Origin: Caryophanales bacterium UBA6769
GTDB lineage: Bacteria > Bacillota > Bacilli > Bacillales > UBA6769
Direction of reading: 5' to 3'
NCBI GenBank assembly: GCA_002453275.1
Contig: DKGN01000181.1
Location: forward strand, 1-26,939
Length of the DNA: 26,939 nucleotides
Below the pieces are notes generated by a model. It made no database searches, had not been told where the DNA came from, and saw only the letters and a program-made list of their open reading frames with translations. Shown here piece after piece: positions 1 to 7,652 of the stretch. Both the position numbers and the translations under genes were made by a program. How positions within the stretch are numbered: position 1 is the stretch's first letter; the number at the start of each line of letters is the position of its first letter.

Positions 1-6
1 TGATCT

Positions 7-395
7 GTTGATTTTCGCTCCGGGCAGTCGCTTTCCGCGGGCAACGCTTCAACTCCGAAGTACAGGACGTACGAGTGCAGAAATTTAGTACGCCACCTAA
101 AAACCTCACGTCCTGTGAGAACGGTGGCACTCACACATCCTGTGTTTCGCAGGACCCAAACAATGCTTCGCCGAGTAGACTGTACTGAGAGTAAACTGGG
201 AACAATACATCTTGAAAAATCCTTGGGTGTCTCGAACGTCGCGTCCTTAACCTGCCTCGGAAGCAAAGTACGGCTTTCGAAGCACAGGACGTGCAAGTGT
301 CGATGATGTCACAGGACGTGACGATTTCATCGACCTGCGGGATTTTCAGCTGTTGCTTTTCCCGCAGGAGTCGATTGCCCTCCACTACAATCAAC
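7..395. repeat. Long imperfect palindromic intergenic repeat (389 bp)
   Basis: The ends are inverted: GTTGATT at 7-13 faces AATCAAC at 389-395. The similarity continues inward: GGGCAGTCG and CCGCGGG on the left match the reverse complement of the right end (GGGCAATCG, CTGCGGG), giving arms of about 35 bp. Inside the right arm an 8-bp perfect stem, CCTGCGGG (334-341) with CCCGCAGG (361-368), can form. The interior carries several small hairpins, described separately. The element looks more GC-rich than its AT-rich flanks and contains no convincing gene. It resembles the dispersed palindromic intergenic repeats common in Bacillaceae genomes; that family link is from memory. It could be mobilised by a transposase or act as a structured RNA. 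Confidence 0.75.
60..321. repeat. Family of five 13-nt AGGAC/T-loop mini-hairpins
   Basis: Five copies of a 4-bp stem with a 5-nt AGGAC or AGGAT loop lie inside the larger repeat. On the + strand they are GTACAGGACGTAC (60-72), GCACAGGACGTGC (282-294) and TCACAGGACGTGA (309-321). On the minus strand they are TCACAGGACGTGA (106-118) and ACACAGGATGTGT (133-145). The stems differ but stay paired, while the loop is nearly constant. Two sit inside longer stems: GCCACC (92-97) with GGTGGC (123-128), and GTCGATGA (299-306) with TCATCGAC (327-334). The pattern favours a selected nucleic-acid structure over protein coding. Confidence 0.7.
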
Positions 396-516
396 AAATG
401 TAGGGTTCAAAAAATAATGAAATAAATTATTATGCCTGAAGGCAAGTCTGCTTTTAAATAAGAATAAGGCATCTTGTTCTAGATTCCATTCTTAAAGTAA
501 ACAGCTAGTTAGCGGA

Positions 517-629
517 GGCAGAATACGCAGACTCCTATGGGAAAAGCACGAGTCCGAAGATCCCTGAAGAAGCGCTTTTTGCTTCTGAAGAAGCTGAGGC
601 CGTGCCCATGGAAAGCGAAGTATTCTGCC
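517..629. repeat. Short palindromic intergenic repeat (113 bp)
   Basis: The ends are perfect 10-bp inverted copies: GGCAGAATAC (517-526) and GTATTCTGCC (620-629). Inside, CTCCTATGGG on the left faces CCCATGG on the right. The core GACTCC..GGGAAAAGCA also occurs, reverse-complemented, in the right arm of the element at 7-395, so both belong to one superfamily in opposite orientation. A further perfect hairpin, GCGGT-TTT-ACCGC (633-645), abuts the right end. Around the two repeats, 396-516 and 646-741 are AT-rich; I see only a tiny GCC-TGAA-GGC hairpin near 433-444 and no clear promoter for uvrC. Confidence 0.7.
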
Positions 630-741
630 GAAGCGGTTTTACCGCTCTAATTACCGCACAGTTTATACATTTTGTGTCAATAATCTTTAGAAAACAGCTT
701 TTTAAAACGAGATTTAGATTTGAAAAAGGAATGACGGAACG

Positions 742-2523
742 ATGTCATTAAAAACAAAATTGGAAATTTTGCCAGATCATTCAGGCTGTTATTTAATGAA
801 AGATCAATCCGGTGAAGTAATTTATGTTGGCAAAGCAAAAAATTTGAAAAGTCGTGTACGCTCTTATTTTTCAGGATCGCATGATCGAAAAACGCAAAGA
901 TTAGTCAGTGAAATTACTGATTTTGAATATATTGTTACGGCATCGGATCTTGATGCTTTATTATTAGAATTAAATTTAATTAAACAACATGACCCGAAAT
1001 ATAACGTCATGTTAAAGGACGACAAAAGCTATCCATATATTAAAATTACAAATGAAAAGCATCCCCGCCTTATCATTACAAGGAGGCTAAAAAAAGATAA
1101 AGCCAAATATTTTGGCCCATACCCAAACGCTTATGCTGCCCAGGAAACTAAAAAACTTCTAGACCGAATTTTTCCGCTTAGAAAATGTAAGACATTGCCG
1201 AAAGAGGTTTGCCTTTATTATCATATTGGGCAATGTTTAGCACCTTGTGTTTTTGATGTGCAGAAGGAAGAAACAGAAAAGCTTGTTACTGGGATTACTC
1301 GCTTTTTAAGAGGAGATTATCAGGAAGTGAAGCAGTCACTACAAGAAAAAATGCTGAACGCCTCTGAAGAAATGAATTATGAGCAAGCGAAAGAATATCG
1401 GGATCAAATCTTGCACATCGAAAAAATAATGGAAAAACAAAAAATATCGTTGAACGAAGCGACAGATTGTGACATTTTTGGCTTCGCTTATGATAAAGGC
1501 TGGATGTGTATACAAGTCTTCTTTATACGCCAAGGAAAACTAATTGAGCGAGAAGTATCGCTTTTTCCTTTTTACAATGTAGCGGAGGAAGACTTTTTGA
1601 CATTTATTGGAAGCTTCTATCTTCAGAAGCACCATCCGATTCCGAAAGAGGTGTATGTTCCAAAATCGATTGATAAGGAACTAGTGAGCGAATTATTGCA
1701 AGCTCGCGTATATCAACCGCAAATAGGTAAAAAGAAAAATCTCGTCTCACTTGCAAATAAAAATGCAACGCTCGCCTTACAAGACAAATTTTCCCTTATA
1801 GAAAGGGACGAAAAGCGGACGATTAAAGCGATAGAACGATTAGGTGAACTTCTTCACATTGCAACACCGAATCGAATCGAAGCCTTTGATAATTCAAATA
1901 TTCAAGGAACGGATGCAGTCTCAGCGATGGTCGTGTTTACTGATGGAAAAGCAGATAAAAAAGAATATCGGAAATACAAGATCAGAACGGTCGAAGGACC
2001 CGATGATTATGCGTCCATGCGCGAAGTCGTTAGAAGAAGATATTCTCGTTTACTAAAAGAAAACAGTCCGCTCCCAGATTTAATTATAATTGACGGTGGT
2101 AAAGGACAAATGTCTTCGGCTCAAGATGTTTTAGAAAATGAACTCGGGCTATCTATACCGATAGCTGGTCTAGTAAAAGATGAAAATCACCGCTCCTCGC
2201 ATCTCATAATGGGAGATCCGCCATTAAAAGTAAAAATGAAAAGGAACAGTCAAGAATTTTATTTGCTTCAACGTATCCAAGATGAAGTTCATCGATTTGC
2301 TATTTCATTTCATCGGAACCTACGTGGAAAATCAATGATTAAATCAGTTCTTGATGACGTGCCAGGAGTAGGGCCACAGCGCAAAAAAAGATTGCTTACA
2401 CACTTTGGCTCAGTGAAAAATATGCGAGATGCAACAGAAGAACAATTTATTGAAGCAGGTATGCCAAAGCAAGTCGCCCAAAACTTAATCGAACATTTAC
2501 AAGAAGAAAGTTCAACCAACTAA
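742..2523 (+). CDS. uvrC: UvrABC excinuclease subunit C
   Basis: UvrC makes both incisions around a DNA lesion during nucleotide excision repair, working in the cytoplasm with UvrB after UvrA loading. The 593-residue product has the full family architecture: N-terminal GIY-YIG nuclease (about residues 12-95, with YVGKAKNLKSR), a UVR motif that contacts UvrB (about 203-238), the RNase H-like C-terminal nuclease, and a C-terminal helix-hairpin-helix pair (VPGVGPQRKKRL). Residues D383, D422, D451 and H524 lie where the 5'-incision catalytic residues are expected. Length fits B. subtilis UvrC (about 598). The ATG at 742 is chosen because the upstream ATG at 731 is out of frame; AAGGA at 726-730 is the likely ribosome binding site. 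No LexA-type box was seen upstream. Confidence 0.97.
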   Translation: MSLKTKLEILPDHSGCYLMKDQSGEVIYVGKAKNLKSRVRSYFSGSHDRKTQRLVSEITDFEYIVTASDLDALLLELNLIKQHDPKYNVMLKDDKSYPYIKITNEKHPRLIITRRLKKDKAKYFGPYPNAYAAQETKKLLDRIFPLRKCKTLPKEVCLYYHIGQCLAPCVFDVQKEETEKLVTGITRFLRGDYQEVKQSLQEKMLNASEEMNYEQAKEYRDQILHIEKIMEKQKISLNEATDCDIFGFAYDKGWMCIQVFFIRQGKLIEREVSLFPFYNVAEEDFLTFIGSFYLQKHHPIPKEVYVPKSIDKELVSELLQARVYQPQIGKKKNLVSLANKNATLALQDKFSLIERDEKRTIKAIERLGELLHIATPNRIEAFDNSNIQGTDAVSAMVVFTDGKADKKEYRKYKIRTVEGPDDYASMREVVRRRYSRLLKENSPLPDLIIIDGGKGQMSSAQDVLENELGLSIPIAGLVKDENHRSSHLIMGDPPLKVKMKRNSQEFYLLQRIQDEVHRFAISFHRNLRGKSMIKSVLDDVPGVGPQRKKRLLTHFGSVKNMRDATEEQFIEAGMPKQVAQNLIEHLQEESSTN

Positions 2524-2532
2524 GAATATAGA

Positions 2533-2558
2533 ATAAGTGTGCAACAATGCACACTTAT
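2533..2558. terminator. Hairpin between convergent uvrC and yslB
   Basis: A perfect 10-bp stem (ATAAGTGTGC at 2533-2542, GCACACTTAT at 2549-2558) with a 6-nt loop lies in the short gap between uvrC and yslB. It overlaps the yslB stop codon. Neither strand shows a T-run directly after the stem, so it is not a classic intrinsic terminator. It may block 3' exonucleases or serve as a weak bidirectional terminator. Confidence 0.55.
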
Positions 2559-2962
2559 ACCGATGTTTTCGGGTTTGACTCAACTGTAAATTCGACATGC
2601 CTTCTTTTAATTTGCTCAAACGTTTCAGTGACACAGTCATTTATTGCTTCAAACTGTGCTGCTAAAAATCCCGCTTCAAGCTGAAAATGTTCTGGTGGAT
2701 TATCATGAGGAACGAGATGGAAAACAATTTTATTTTTCTTTTCTTTTGTAATCGATAACCGTCCCCACGAAGCTTTATTAAAAAAGTCACAGATTTCTTC
2801 TAGGTTATCTAATGGATATTTTCTAGCTAAATGTTTTCCAGCCCAATAGAGAATGGAGCGCTCTTCTTTGCCAAGCAGTTCTGGCAAAAGATCATTTCGC
2901 AACAGTGTATAAGCAAAAGATGATTGAACATCTTGCTCGAGCTTATCTTTTAATTCATTCAT
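2555..2962 (-). CDS. yslB: YslB-like DUF2507 protein
   Basis: This 135-residue cytoplasmic protein resembles B. subtilis YslB, a DUF2507 protein that I recall as related to the 4-vinyl-reductase (V4R) fold. Function is unknown. No signal peptide or membrane segment is visible. The middle segment (ILYWAGKHLARKYP, about residues 37-50) and FFNKASWGRLSI (about 60-71) are the parts I used for recognition. It is the only minus-strand gene in the window, convergent with uvrC and divergent from sdhC. The ATG at 2962 is preceded on its strand by a strong AAAGGGGG site with 9-nt spacing, and by a sigma-A-like promoter. The assignment rests on sequence resemblance and position. Confidence 0.82.
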   Translation of the reverse strand: MNELKDKLEQDVQSSFAYTLLRNDLLPELLGKEERSILYWAGKHLARKYPLDNLEEICDFFNKASWGRLSITKEKKNKIVFHLVPHDNPPEHFQLEAGFLAAQFEAINDCVTETFEQIKRRHVEFTVESNPKTSV

Positions 2963-2991
2963 AAATAATTGCCCCCTTTATGACTAACACT

Positions 2992-3020
2992 ATTATAAAG
3001 GTAGCCTTTAGAAATGGAAA
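2992..3020 (-). promoter_or_regulatory. Sigma-A-like promoter of yslB
   Basis: Read on the minus strand, TTTCCA (3020-3015) is followed after 17 nt by a perfect TATAAT (2997-2992), then the yslB ribosome binding site. It stands back to back with the sdh promoter at 3037-3065. Confidence 0.6.
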
Positions 3021-3036
3021 TGGCTAATGTGTCACC

Positions 3037-3065
3037 TTGACGCTATTAGTCCATGGGGTTACAAT
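3037..3065 (+). promoter_or_regulatory. Sigma-A promoter of sdhCAB
   Basis: TTGACG (3037-3042), a 17-nt spacer and TACAAT (3060-3065) form a near-consensus sigma-A promoter. The predicted leader to the sdhC ribosome binding site is about 85 nt. The stretch between holds no other element I can name. Confidence 0.75.
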
Positions 3066-3177
3066 AAACTTGTTATATTTTTATGACAAATCATGGTAGT
3101 GGAGAGAGCTATGATAAGCCGACGAGAGAGTATTTTACAAAAAAAATCTAATGTACAACAAAGGGGGCAAATTACGT

Positions 3178-3786
3178 ATGACTGCAAGTCGAGATTTTGC
3201 TAGTCGCAGGCTACATTCCTTGCTGGGCGTTATTCCGCTTGGGGTTTTTTTGTTACAGCATTTAACGGTTAACTACCTTGCAACAAGAGGGCCTGAAGTG
3301 TTTAACACTGCAGCAGGTTTTATTTCGAACTTACCTTATCTATACGTACTTGAGTGGTTAATTATTTACATTCCACTTATTTTTCATGGAATCTACGGGG
3401 TTTACATAGCGTTTCAAGCAAAAAATAATGTGAAGCGATATGGGTTTTTCCGTAACGTAATGTTTATGTTGCAGCGCATATCCGGAGTCATTGCTTTAAT
3501 TTTTATTGCATGGCACATATGGCAAACACGTATACAAGTCGTGCTTGGACATGTTGTGGATTACGATATGATGCATAACATTTTGACAAATCCAGGCTGG
3601 TTAACATTTTATATCATCGGCGTTATTACAGTAATCTTCCATTTTTCAAATGGTTTGTGGTCTTTCAGTGTCAGTTTCGGTTTCACGGTTACGCCACGCT
3701 CACAACAAATTTTTACGTATATTACTATCATTGTTTTTATCGTTTTGTCTTTCATTGGTGTAAGAGCAATATTTGCATTCGTTTAA
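3178..3786 (+). CDS. sdhC: Succinate dehydrogenase cytochrome b558 subunit SdhC
   Basis: SdhC is the di-heme membrane anchor of succinate:menaquinone oxidoreductase (complex II) and passes electrons from SdhB to menaquinone. From the ATG at 3178 the protein has 202 residues, the same as B. subtilis SdhC. Histidines H13, H28, H70, H113 and H155 fall at the positions I recall for the B. subtilis protein, where H28, H70, H113 and H155 are the heme ligands. Five hydrophobic segments are readable. The ATG at 3151 would add nine residues but lies upstream of the strong AAGGGGG site (3161-3167), so 3178 is the start. It is the first gene of sdhCAB; the gap to sdhA is 31 nt. Confidence 0.97.
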   Translation: MTASRDFASRRLHSLLGVIPLGVFLLQHLTVNYLATRGPEVFNTAAGFISNLPYLYVLEWLIIYIPLIFHGIYGVYIAFQAKNNVKRYGFFRNVMFMLQRISGVIALIFIAWHIWQTRIQVVLGHVVDYDMMHNILTNPGWLTFYIIGVITVIFHFSNGLWSFSVSFGFTVTPRSQQIFTYITIIVFIVLSFIGVRAIFAFV

Positions 3787-3817
3787 ACTTAACTGAAGTT
3801 CGAAGGGGGCTGACATA

Positions 3818-5599
3818 ATGAGCAAAGGAAATGTAATCATTGTCGGCGGTGGCTTAGCTGGTTTAATGGCAGCGATAAAAGTTGCTGAAGCTGGTGTAAA
3901 CGTCGATTTATTTTCTGTCGTACCTGTCAAACGCTCACACTCTGTTTGTGCACAAGGTGGCATAAATGGTGCTGTTAATACAAAGGGTGAAGGTGACTCG
4001 CCATGGATTCACTTTGACGATACTATCTATGGTGGTGACTTTTTAGCAAACCAACCGCCCGTTAAAGCAATGTGTGAAGCGGCGCCAGGGATTATTCATT
4101 TAATGGATCGTATGGGTGTTATGTTTAACCGAACACCAGAAGGTTTGCTCGACTTCCGTAGATTCGGTGGTACTCAGCATCACCGGACTGCATTTGCTGG
4201 AGCAACGACAGGTCAACAATTGTTATATGCGCTAGATGAACAAGTGCGCCGTCATGAGGTAGCAGGGCTCGTTACAAAATATGAAAATTGGGAGTTTTTG
4301 TCTGCTGTTATTGATGATGACGAAGTATGTCGAGGCATCGTTGCTCAAGATATGACAACGTCAGAAATTAAAGCTTTTTCTGGAGATGCTGTCATTATGG
4401 CGACGGGGGGTCCAGGAATTATTTTTGGTAAGTCAACAAACTCTGTTATCAATACTGGATCAGCAGCAGCAGCGCTTTATCAACAAGGGGCGTACTATGC
4501 GAATGGTGAGTTTATCCAAATTCATCCGACTGCGATTCCGGGCGATGATAAGCTTCGTCTCATGAGTGAATCAGCTCGTGGTGAAGGTGGACGAGTTTGG
4601 ACGTATAAGGATGGAAAACCATGGTATTTCCTAGAGGAAAAATATCCTGCCTACGGAAATCTCGTACCGCGTGATATTGCAACGAGAGAAATTTTTGACG
4701 TTTGTGTCAATCAGAAACTTGGAATAAATGGCGAAAACATGGTTTACCTTGATTTATCACATAAAGATCCGCGTGAACTTGATATAAAATTAGGCGGGAT
4801 TATCGAAATTTATGAAAAATTTGTCGGGGATGACCCGCGTAAAGTTCCAATGAGAATCTTCCCAGCTGTTCACTACTCAATGGGTGGATTGTGGGTCGAT
4901 TACAACCAGATGACGAACATTCAAGGTTTGTTCGCCGCTGGGGAATGTGATTATTCACAACATGGTGCAAACCGACTTGGAGCAAATTCATTATTATCTG
5001 CCATTTACGGTGGAATGGTTGCAGGTCCAAATGCAATTGAATACATGAGTGGACTTGAACAGGCTAGTGAAGATGTGTCAACAGAATTATTTGATCGTCA
5101 TGAAAAAATGGAACAAGAAAAGTTTGACAACATCGTTGCGATGGATGGTACGGAAAATGCGTTCCAATTGCATAGAGAACTTGGGGAATGGATGACAGAC
5201 AATGTTACGGTCGTTCGTGAGAATGACAAGCTTCTCGAAACAGATGCAAAAATCCAAGAATTAATGGAACGATACAAAAAAATCAACATTAATGATACAG
5301 CAAAATGGAGTAACCAAAGTACATTCTTTACGCGTCAACTTTGGAATATGCTTCAGCTGGCTCGCGTCATTACATTGGGCGCTTATAACCGTGATGAAAG
5401 CCGCGGTGCACACTATAAGCCGGAATTCCCTGAGCGTAATGATGATGAGTGGTTGAAAACAACAAAAGCAATCTTTAACGCAGAGAAAAACACACCTGAT
5501 TTTGAATATGAAGACGTTGATCTTTCATTAATTGAGCCACGTAAGCGTGATTATACGACTAAACATGCTGTAGCAGGGGGGAAAGAAAAAAATGAGTGA
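3818..5599 (+). CDS. sdhA: Succinate dehydrogenase flavoprotein subunit SdhA
   Basis: SdhA oxidises succinate to fumarate at the cytoplasmic face of complex II, in the TCA cycle and respiratory chain. The 593-residue protein begins with the FAD dinucleotide-binding motif GGGLAGL (residues 10-16). RSHSVCAQGG places H41 as the probable covalent FAD-linking histidine. The substrate-domain signatures HPTAIPG, SARGEGGR and HYSMGG follow, and the capping region ends in a charged tail. Length is close to the about 586 residues of B. subtilis SdhA. AAGGGGG sits ahead of the ATG. The last eight nucleotides overlap the start of sdhB, implying translational coupling. Confidence 0.98.
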   Translation: MSKGNVIIVGGGLAGLMAAIKVAEAGVNVDLFSVVPVKRSHSVCAQGGINGAVNTKGEGDSPWIHFDDTIYGGDFLANQPPVKAMCEAAPGIIHLMDRMGVMFNRTPEGLLDFRRFGGTQHHRTAFAGATTGQQLLYALDEQVRRHEVAGLVTKYENWEFLSAVIDDDEVCRGIVAQDMTTSEIKAFSGDAVIMATGGPGIIFGKSTNSVINTGSAAAALYQQGAYYANGEFIQIHPTAIPGDDKLRLMSESARGEGGRVWTYKDGKPWYFLEEKYPAYGNLVPRDIATREIFDVCVNQKLGINGENMVYLDLSHKDPRELDIKLGGIIEIYEKFVGDDPRKVPMRIFPAVHYSMGGLWVDYNQMTNIQGLFAAGECDYSQHGANRLGANSLLSAIYGGMVAGPNAIEYMSGLEQASEDVSTELFDRHEKMEQEKFDNIVAMDGTENAFQLHRELGEWMTDNVTVVRENDKLLETDAKIQELMERYKKININDTAKWSNQSTFFTRQLWNMLQLARVITLGAYNRDESRGAHYKPEFPERNDDEWLKTTKAIFNAEKNTPDFEYEDVDLSLIEPRKRDYTTKHAVAGGKEKNE

Positions 5600-6353
5600 G
5601 GAAAGATTAATAACCTTTATCATTACTCGAAAAGACACTGAAGAGTCTTCCCCTTACCAAGAAGAGTTCAAAATTCCGTATCGACCAGGTATGAACGTTA
5701 TTTCTGCATTAATGGAAATCCGACGTAATCCGGTCAACGCAAAAGGGGAAAAAACGACTCCTGTTCAGTGGGAGATGAGCTGTCTTGAGGAAGTGTGTGG
5801 CGCCTGCTCAATGGTGATTAACGGCAAAGCAATGCAATCTTGTACGGCACTCGTTGATAAGCTTGAGCAACCAATTCGCTTAGAGCCGATGGCCACGTTT
5901 CCTGTTGTACGTGATTTAATTATTGATCGAAGCCGTATGTTCGATGCGATGAAGCGGATTAAAGCATGGATTCCAATTGATGGAACGTACGATCTTGGTC
6001 CTGGACCACGTATGCCTGAGAGACAAAGACAGTGGGCATATGAGTTATCGAAGTGTATGACTTGTGGTGTCTGTCTTGAGGCGTGTCCGAACGTTAACGA
6101 GCGTTCAGATTTCATTGGACCGTTCGCTCTTTCACTCGTTCGCCTATACAATACGCATCCGACAGGAGAGATGCATAAGGAAGAGCGATTAAATGCATTG
6201 ATGGGAGAAGGTGGAATTGAAGACTGTGGAAACTCACAAAACTGTGTGCAGTCTTGTCCGAAAGGAATCCCACTGACGACATCAATCGCGTCAATGAACA
6301 GAGCAACGACATTGCAAATGTTTAAAGACTTCTTCGGAAGCGATAAGTTATAA
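5592..6353 (+). CDS. sdhB: Succinate dehydrogenase iron-sulfur subunit SdhB
   Basis: SdhB relays electrons from the SdhA flavin to the SdhC hemes. The 253-residue protein has an N-terminal ferredoxin-like domain with the [2Fe-2S] cysteines C64, C69, C72 and C84. The C-terminal domain has CMTCGVCLEACP starting at C155 ([4Fe-4S]), and a third cluster motif in CVQSCPKGIPLT ([3Fe-4S]-type). The ATG overlaps the sdhA stop region (ATGAGTGA) and its AGGGGGG site lies within the sdhA coding end. A strong intrinsic terminator follows four bases after the stop. In B. subtilis I recall ysmA next; here gerE follows directly. Confidence 0.98.
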   Translation: MSEERLITFIITRKDTEESSPYQEEFKIPYRPGMNVISALMEIRRNPVNAKGEKTTPVQWEMSCLEEVCGACSMVINGKAMQSCTALVDKLEQPIRLEPMATFPVVRDLIIDRSRMFDAMKRIKAWIPIDGTYDLGPGPRMPERQRQWAYELSKCMTCGVCLEACPNVNERSDFIGPFALSLVRLYNTHPTGEMHKEERLNALMGEGGIEDCGNSQNCVQSCPKGIPLTTSIASMNRATTLQMFKDFFGSDKL

Positions 6354-6356
6354 ACG

Positions 6357-6385
6357 AAAAAGAGGCATAGATGCCTCTTTTTTTT
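6357..6385 (+). terminator. Intrinsic terminator of sdhCAB
   Basis: AAAAAGAGGC (6357-6366), a 6-nt loop and GCCTCTTTTT (6373-6382) form a perfect 10-bp stem, and the T-run extends to 6385. The A-rich 5' side could let it work in both directions. Confidence 0.92.
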
Positions 6386-6407
6386 GTTAACCCTTGGGGA
6401 AATGCTC

Positions 6408-6435
6408 ACACAGGGTTGTATACCTTCATATACTG
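6408..6435 (+). promoter_or_regulatory. Sigma-K-like promoter of gerE
   Basis: An AC dinucleotide at 6408-6409, 17 nt, then CATATACTG (6427-6435) fits the mother-cell sigma-K pattern (AC at -35, CATANNNTA at -10) with one mismatch at the last base. B. subtilis gerE is known to be sigma-K dependent, which is the main reason to trust so short a match. Confidence 0.5.
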
Positions 6436-6501
6436 TTTAAGACTAAATCGGTTTCTAACATGAAAACAGTTCTTAAAGCCCGCGCAAGGAGGGTGGATGA
6501 G

Positions 6502-6723
6502 TTGAAGAACCGTTATCAACCGAAACCGCTTTTAACAAAAAGAGAACGTGAAGTATTTGAACTACTTGTTCAGGACAAAACAACGAGAGATATCGCGAAA
6601 GAGCTGTTTATTAGTGAAAAAACGGTTAGAAATCACATTTCAAACACGATGCAAAAATTGGGTGTAAAGGGGCGCTCCCAAGCTGTAGTAGAACTTTTAA
6701 GACTTGGGGAATTAGAGATTTAA
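6502..6723 (+). CDS. gerE: Late sporulation transcription factor GerE
   Basis: GerE is the LuxR-type DNA-binding protein that adjusts late mother-cell (sigma-K) gene expression, including spore coat genes. Starting from the TTG at 6502 the product is 73 residues, matching the 74-residue B. subtilis protein. It is almost entirely a helix-turn-helix domain (LTKREREVFELL, then ISEKTVRNHISNTMQKLGVK). There is no receiver domain. The TTG is preferred because AAGGAGGG (6486-6493) lies 8 nt upstream. The GTG at 6493 is inside that site, and the in-frame ATG at 6460 has no ribosome binding site. It has its own terminator. The flanking genes ysmA and ysmB that I recall from B. subtilis are missing. 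Confidence 0.95.
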   Translation: MKNRYQPKPLLTKREREVFELLVQDKTTRDIAKELFISEKTVRNHISNTMQKLGVKGRSQAVVELLRLGELEI

Positions 6724-6727
6724 GTAG

Positions 6728-6755
6728 AGCTGGCTTTCCATGAAGGCCAGCTTTT
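6728..6755 (+). terminator. Intrinsic terminator of gerE
   Basis: AGCTGGC (6728-6734) pairs with GCCAGCT (6746-6752), followed by a short T-run (6752-6755, then CTCTG). The stem starts five bases after the gerE stop codon. Confidence 0.75.
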
Positions 6756-6776
6756 CTCTGTGCCAGTAATGGCGAC

Positions 6777-6818
6777 AAATTGTTTAAGCTTGAAACAATT
6801 TGAAAAACAGAGGACAAT
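6777..6818 (+). promoter_or_regulatory. racE promoter with a 9-bp inverted-repeat operator candidate
   Basis: AAATTGTTT (6777-6785), 7 nt, AAACAATTT (6793-6801) is a perfect inverted repeat. A sigma-A-like promoter overlaps its right arm: TTGAAA (6790-6795), 17-nt spacer, GACAAT (6813-6818). A repressor bound to the repeat would cover the -35 box. Lack of a following T-run argues against a terminator. Confidence 0.5.
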
Positions 6819-6854
6819 AGGGTTAAAAAGAAATGATAGCTAAGAGGCGATTTT

Positions 6855-7652
6855 TTGAACAGACCAATTGGAGTTATTGATTCAGGTGTTGGAGGACTTA
6901 CAGTTGCAAAAGAAATCATGAGACAGTTACCGAAGGAAACAATTCTTTACGTAGGTGATACGAAACGCTGTCCTTATGGTTCTCGACCGGAACAAGAAGT
7001 CCTTGATTATACGTGGCAAATGGTAAATTTTCTATTAAACAAAAATATTAAAATGCTTGTCATTGCATGTAACACTGCAACTGCTTTCGCGCTTGAAGAC
7101 ATTCAAACAAAAGTAAGCATCCCTGTTGTAGGTGTCGTTCACCCTGGAGCAAGAAGTGCGATTAAAGTAACAGAAAATGAGAAGATCGGTGTCATAGGTA
7201 CAAAAGGTACAATCAAAAGTAAAGTATACGAACAAGCCCTTCACAGTATTAATAACGCTGTCGAGATCTACAGTCATGCGTGTGAACCGTTTGTTCCACT
7301 TGTGGAACAAAATTGTCTTGAAGGTGAACATGCACAATCGATAGTAGAGGAGCAGTTGGCTCGTTTTGAAAATACAGCGCTTGATACGTTAATTTTAGGG
7401 TGTACTCATTATCCATTGCTTCAACCACTCATCCAAGAAGCAATGGGAGAACGGGTTGCAATTATTTCTTCAGGTGATGAAACAGCAAGAGAAGTGAGTA
7501 CTGTTCTTTTTCATAGCGAGTTAATGCAAACAGACGACGTGCATCCCGCACATTGTTTCTTTACGACTGGTAGTCAAGAAATTTTTTCTCAAATTGCTAA
7601 CCGTTGGTTTGGCACAGCATTGGACAATATTATCGAAATTAGACTAGATTGA
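6855..7652 (+). CDS. racE: Glutamate racemase
   Basis: RacE interconverts L- and D-glutamate and supplies D-Glu for peptidoglycan. The 265-residue cytoplasmic protein belongs to the Asp/Glu racemase family with the two-thiol mechanism. The catalytic cysteines are C72 in IACNTAT and C183 in LGCTHYP, and the N-terminal VIDSGVGGLTV motif and VGDTKRCPYG are intact. B. subtilis RacE is about 272 residues. The start is a TTG at 6855, placed 6-7 nt after AAGAGG (6843-6848); no nearby in-frame ATG has a better site. Downstream I see no clear terminator before the MFS gene, so read-through is possible. This marks the left boundary of the accessory block; in B. subtilis gerM would follow. Confidence 0.96.
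   Translation: MNRPIGVIDSGVGGLTVAKEIMRQLPKETILYVGDTKRCPYGSRPEQEVLDYTWQMVNFLLNKNIKMLVIACNTATAFALEDIQTKVSIPVVGVVHPGARSAIKVTENEKIGVIGTKGTIKSKVYEQALHSINNAVEIYSHACEPFVPLVEQNCLEGEHAQSIVEEQLARFENTALDTLILGCTHYPLLQPLIQEAMGERVAIISSGDETAREVSTVLFHSELMQTDDVHPAHCFFTTGSQEIFSQIANRWFGTALDNIIEIRLD

Noticed and set aside
131..397. Minus-strand 88-residue ORF and plus-strand 63-residue ORF (115-306) in the left intergenic region
   Set aside because: They lie inside the palindromic repeat; composition and Cys/Arg-rich translation follow from hairpin sequence, with no convincing ribosome binding site.
5765..6409. 214-residue ORF antisense to sdhB
   Set aside because: Shadow of a strongly conserved gene; no ribosome binding site or recognisable domain, and it runs into the sdh terminator.
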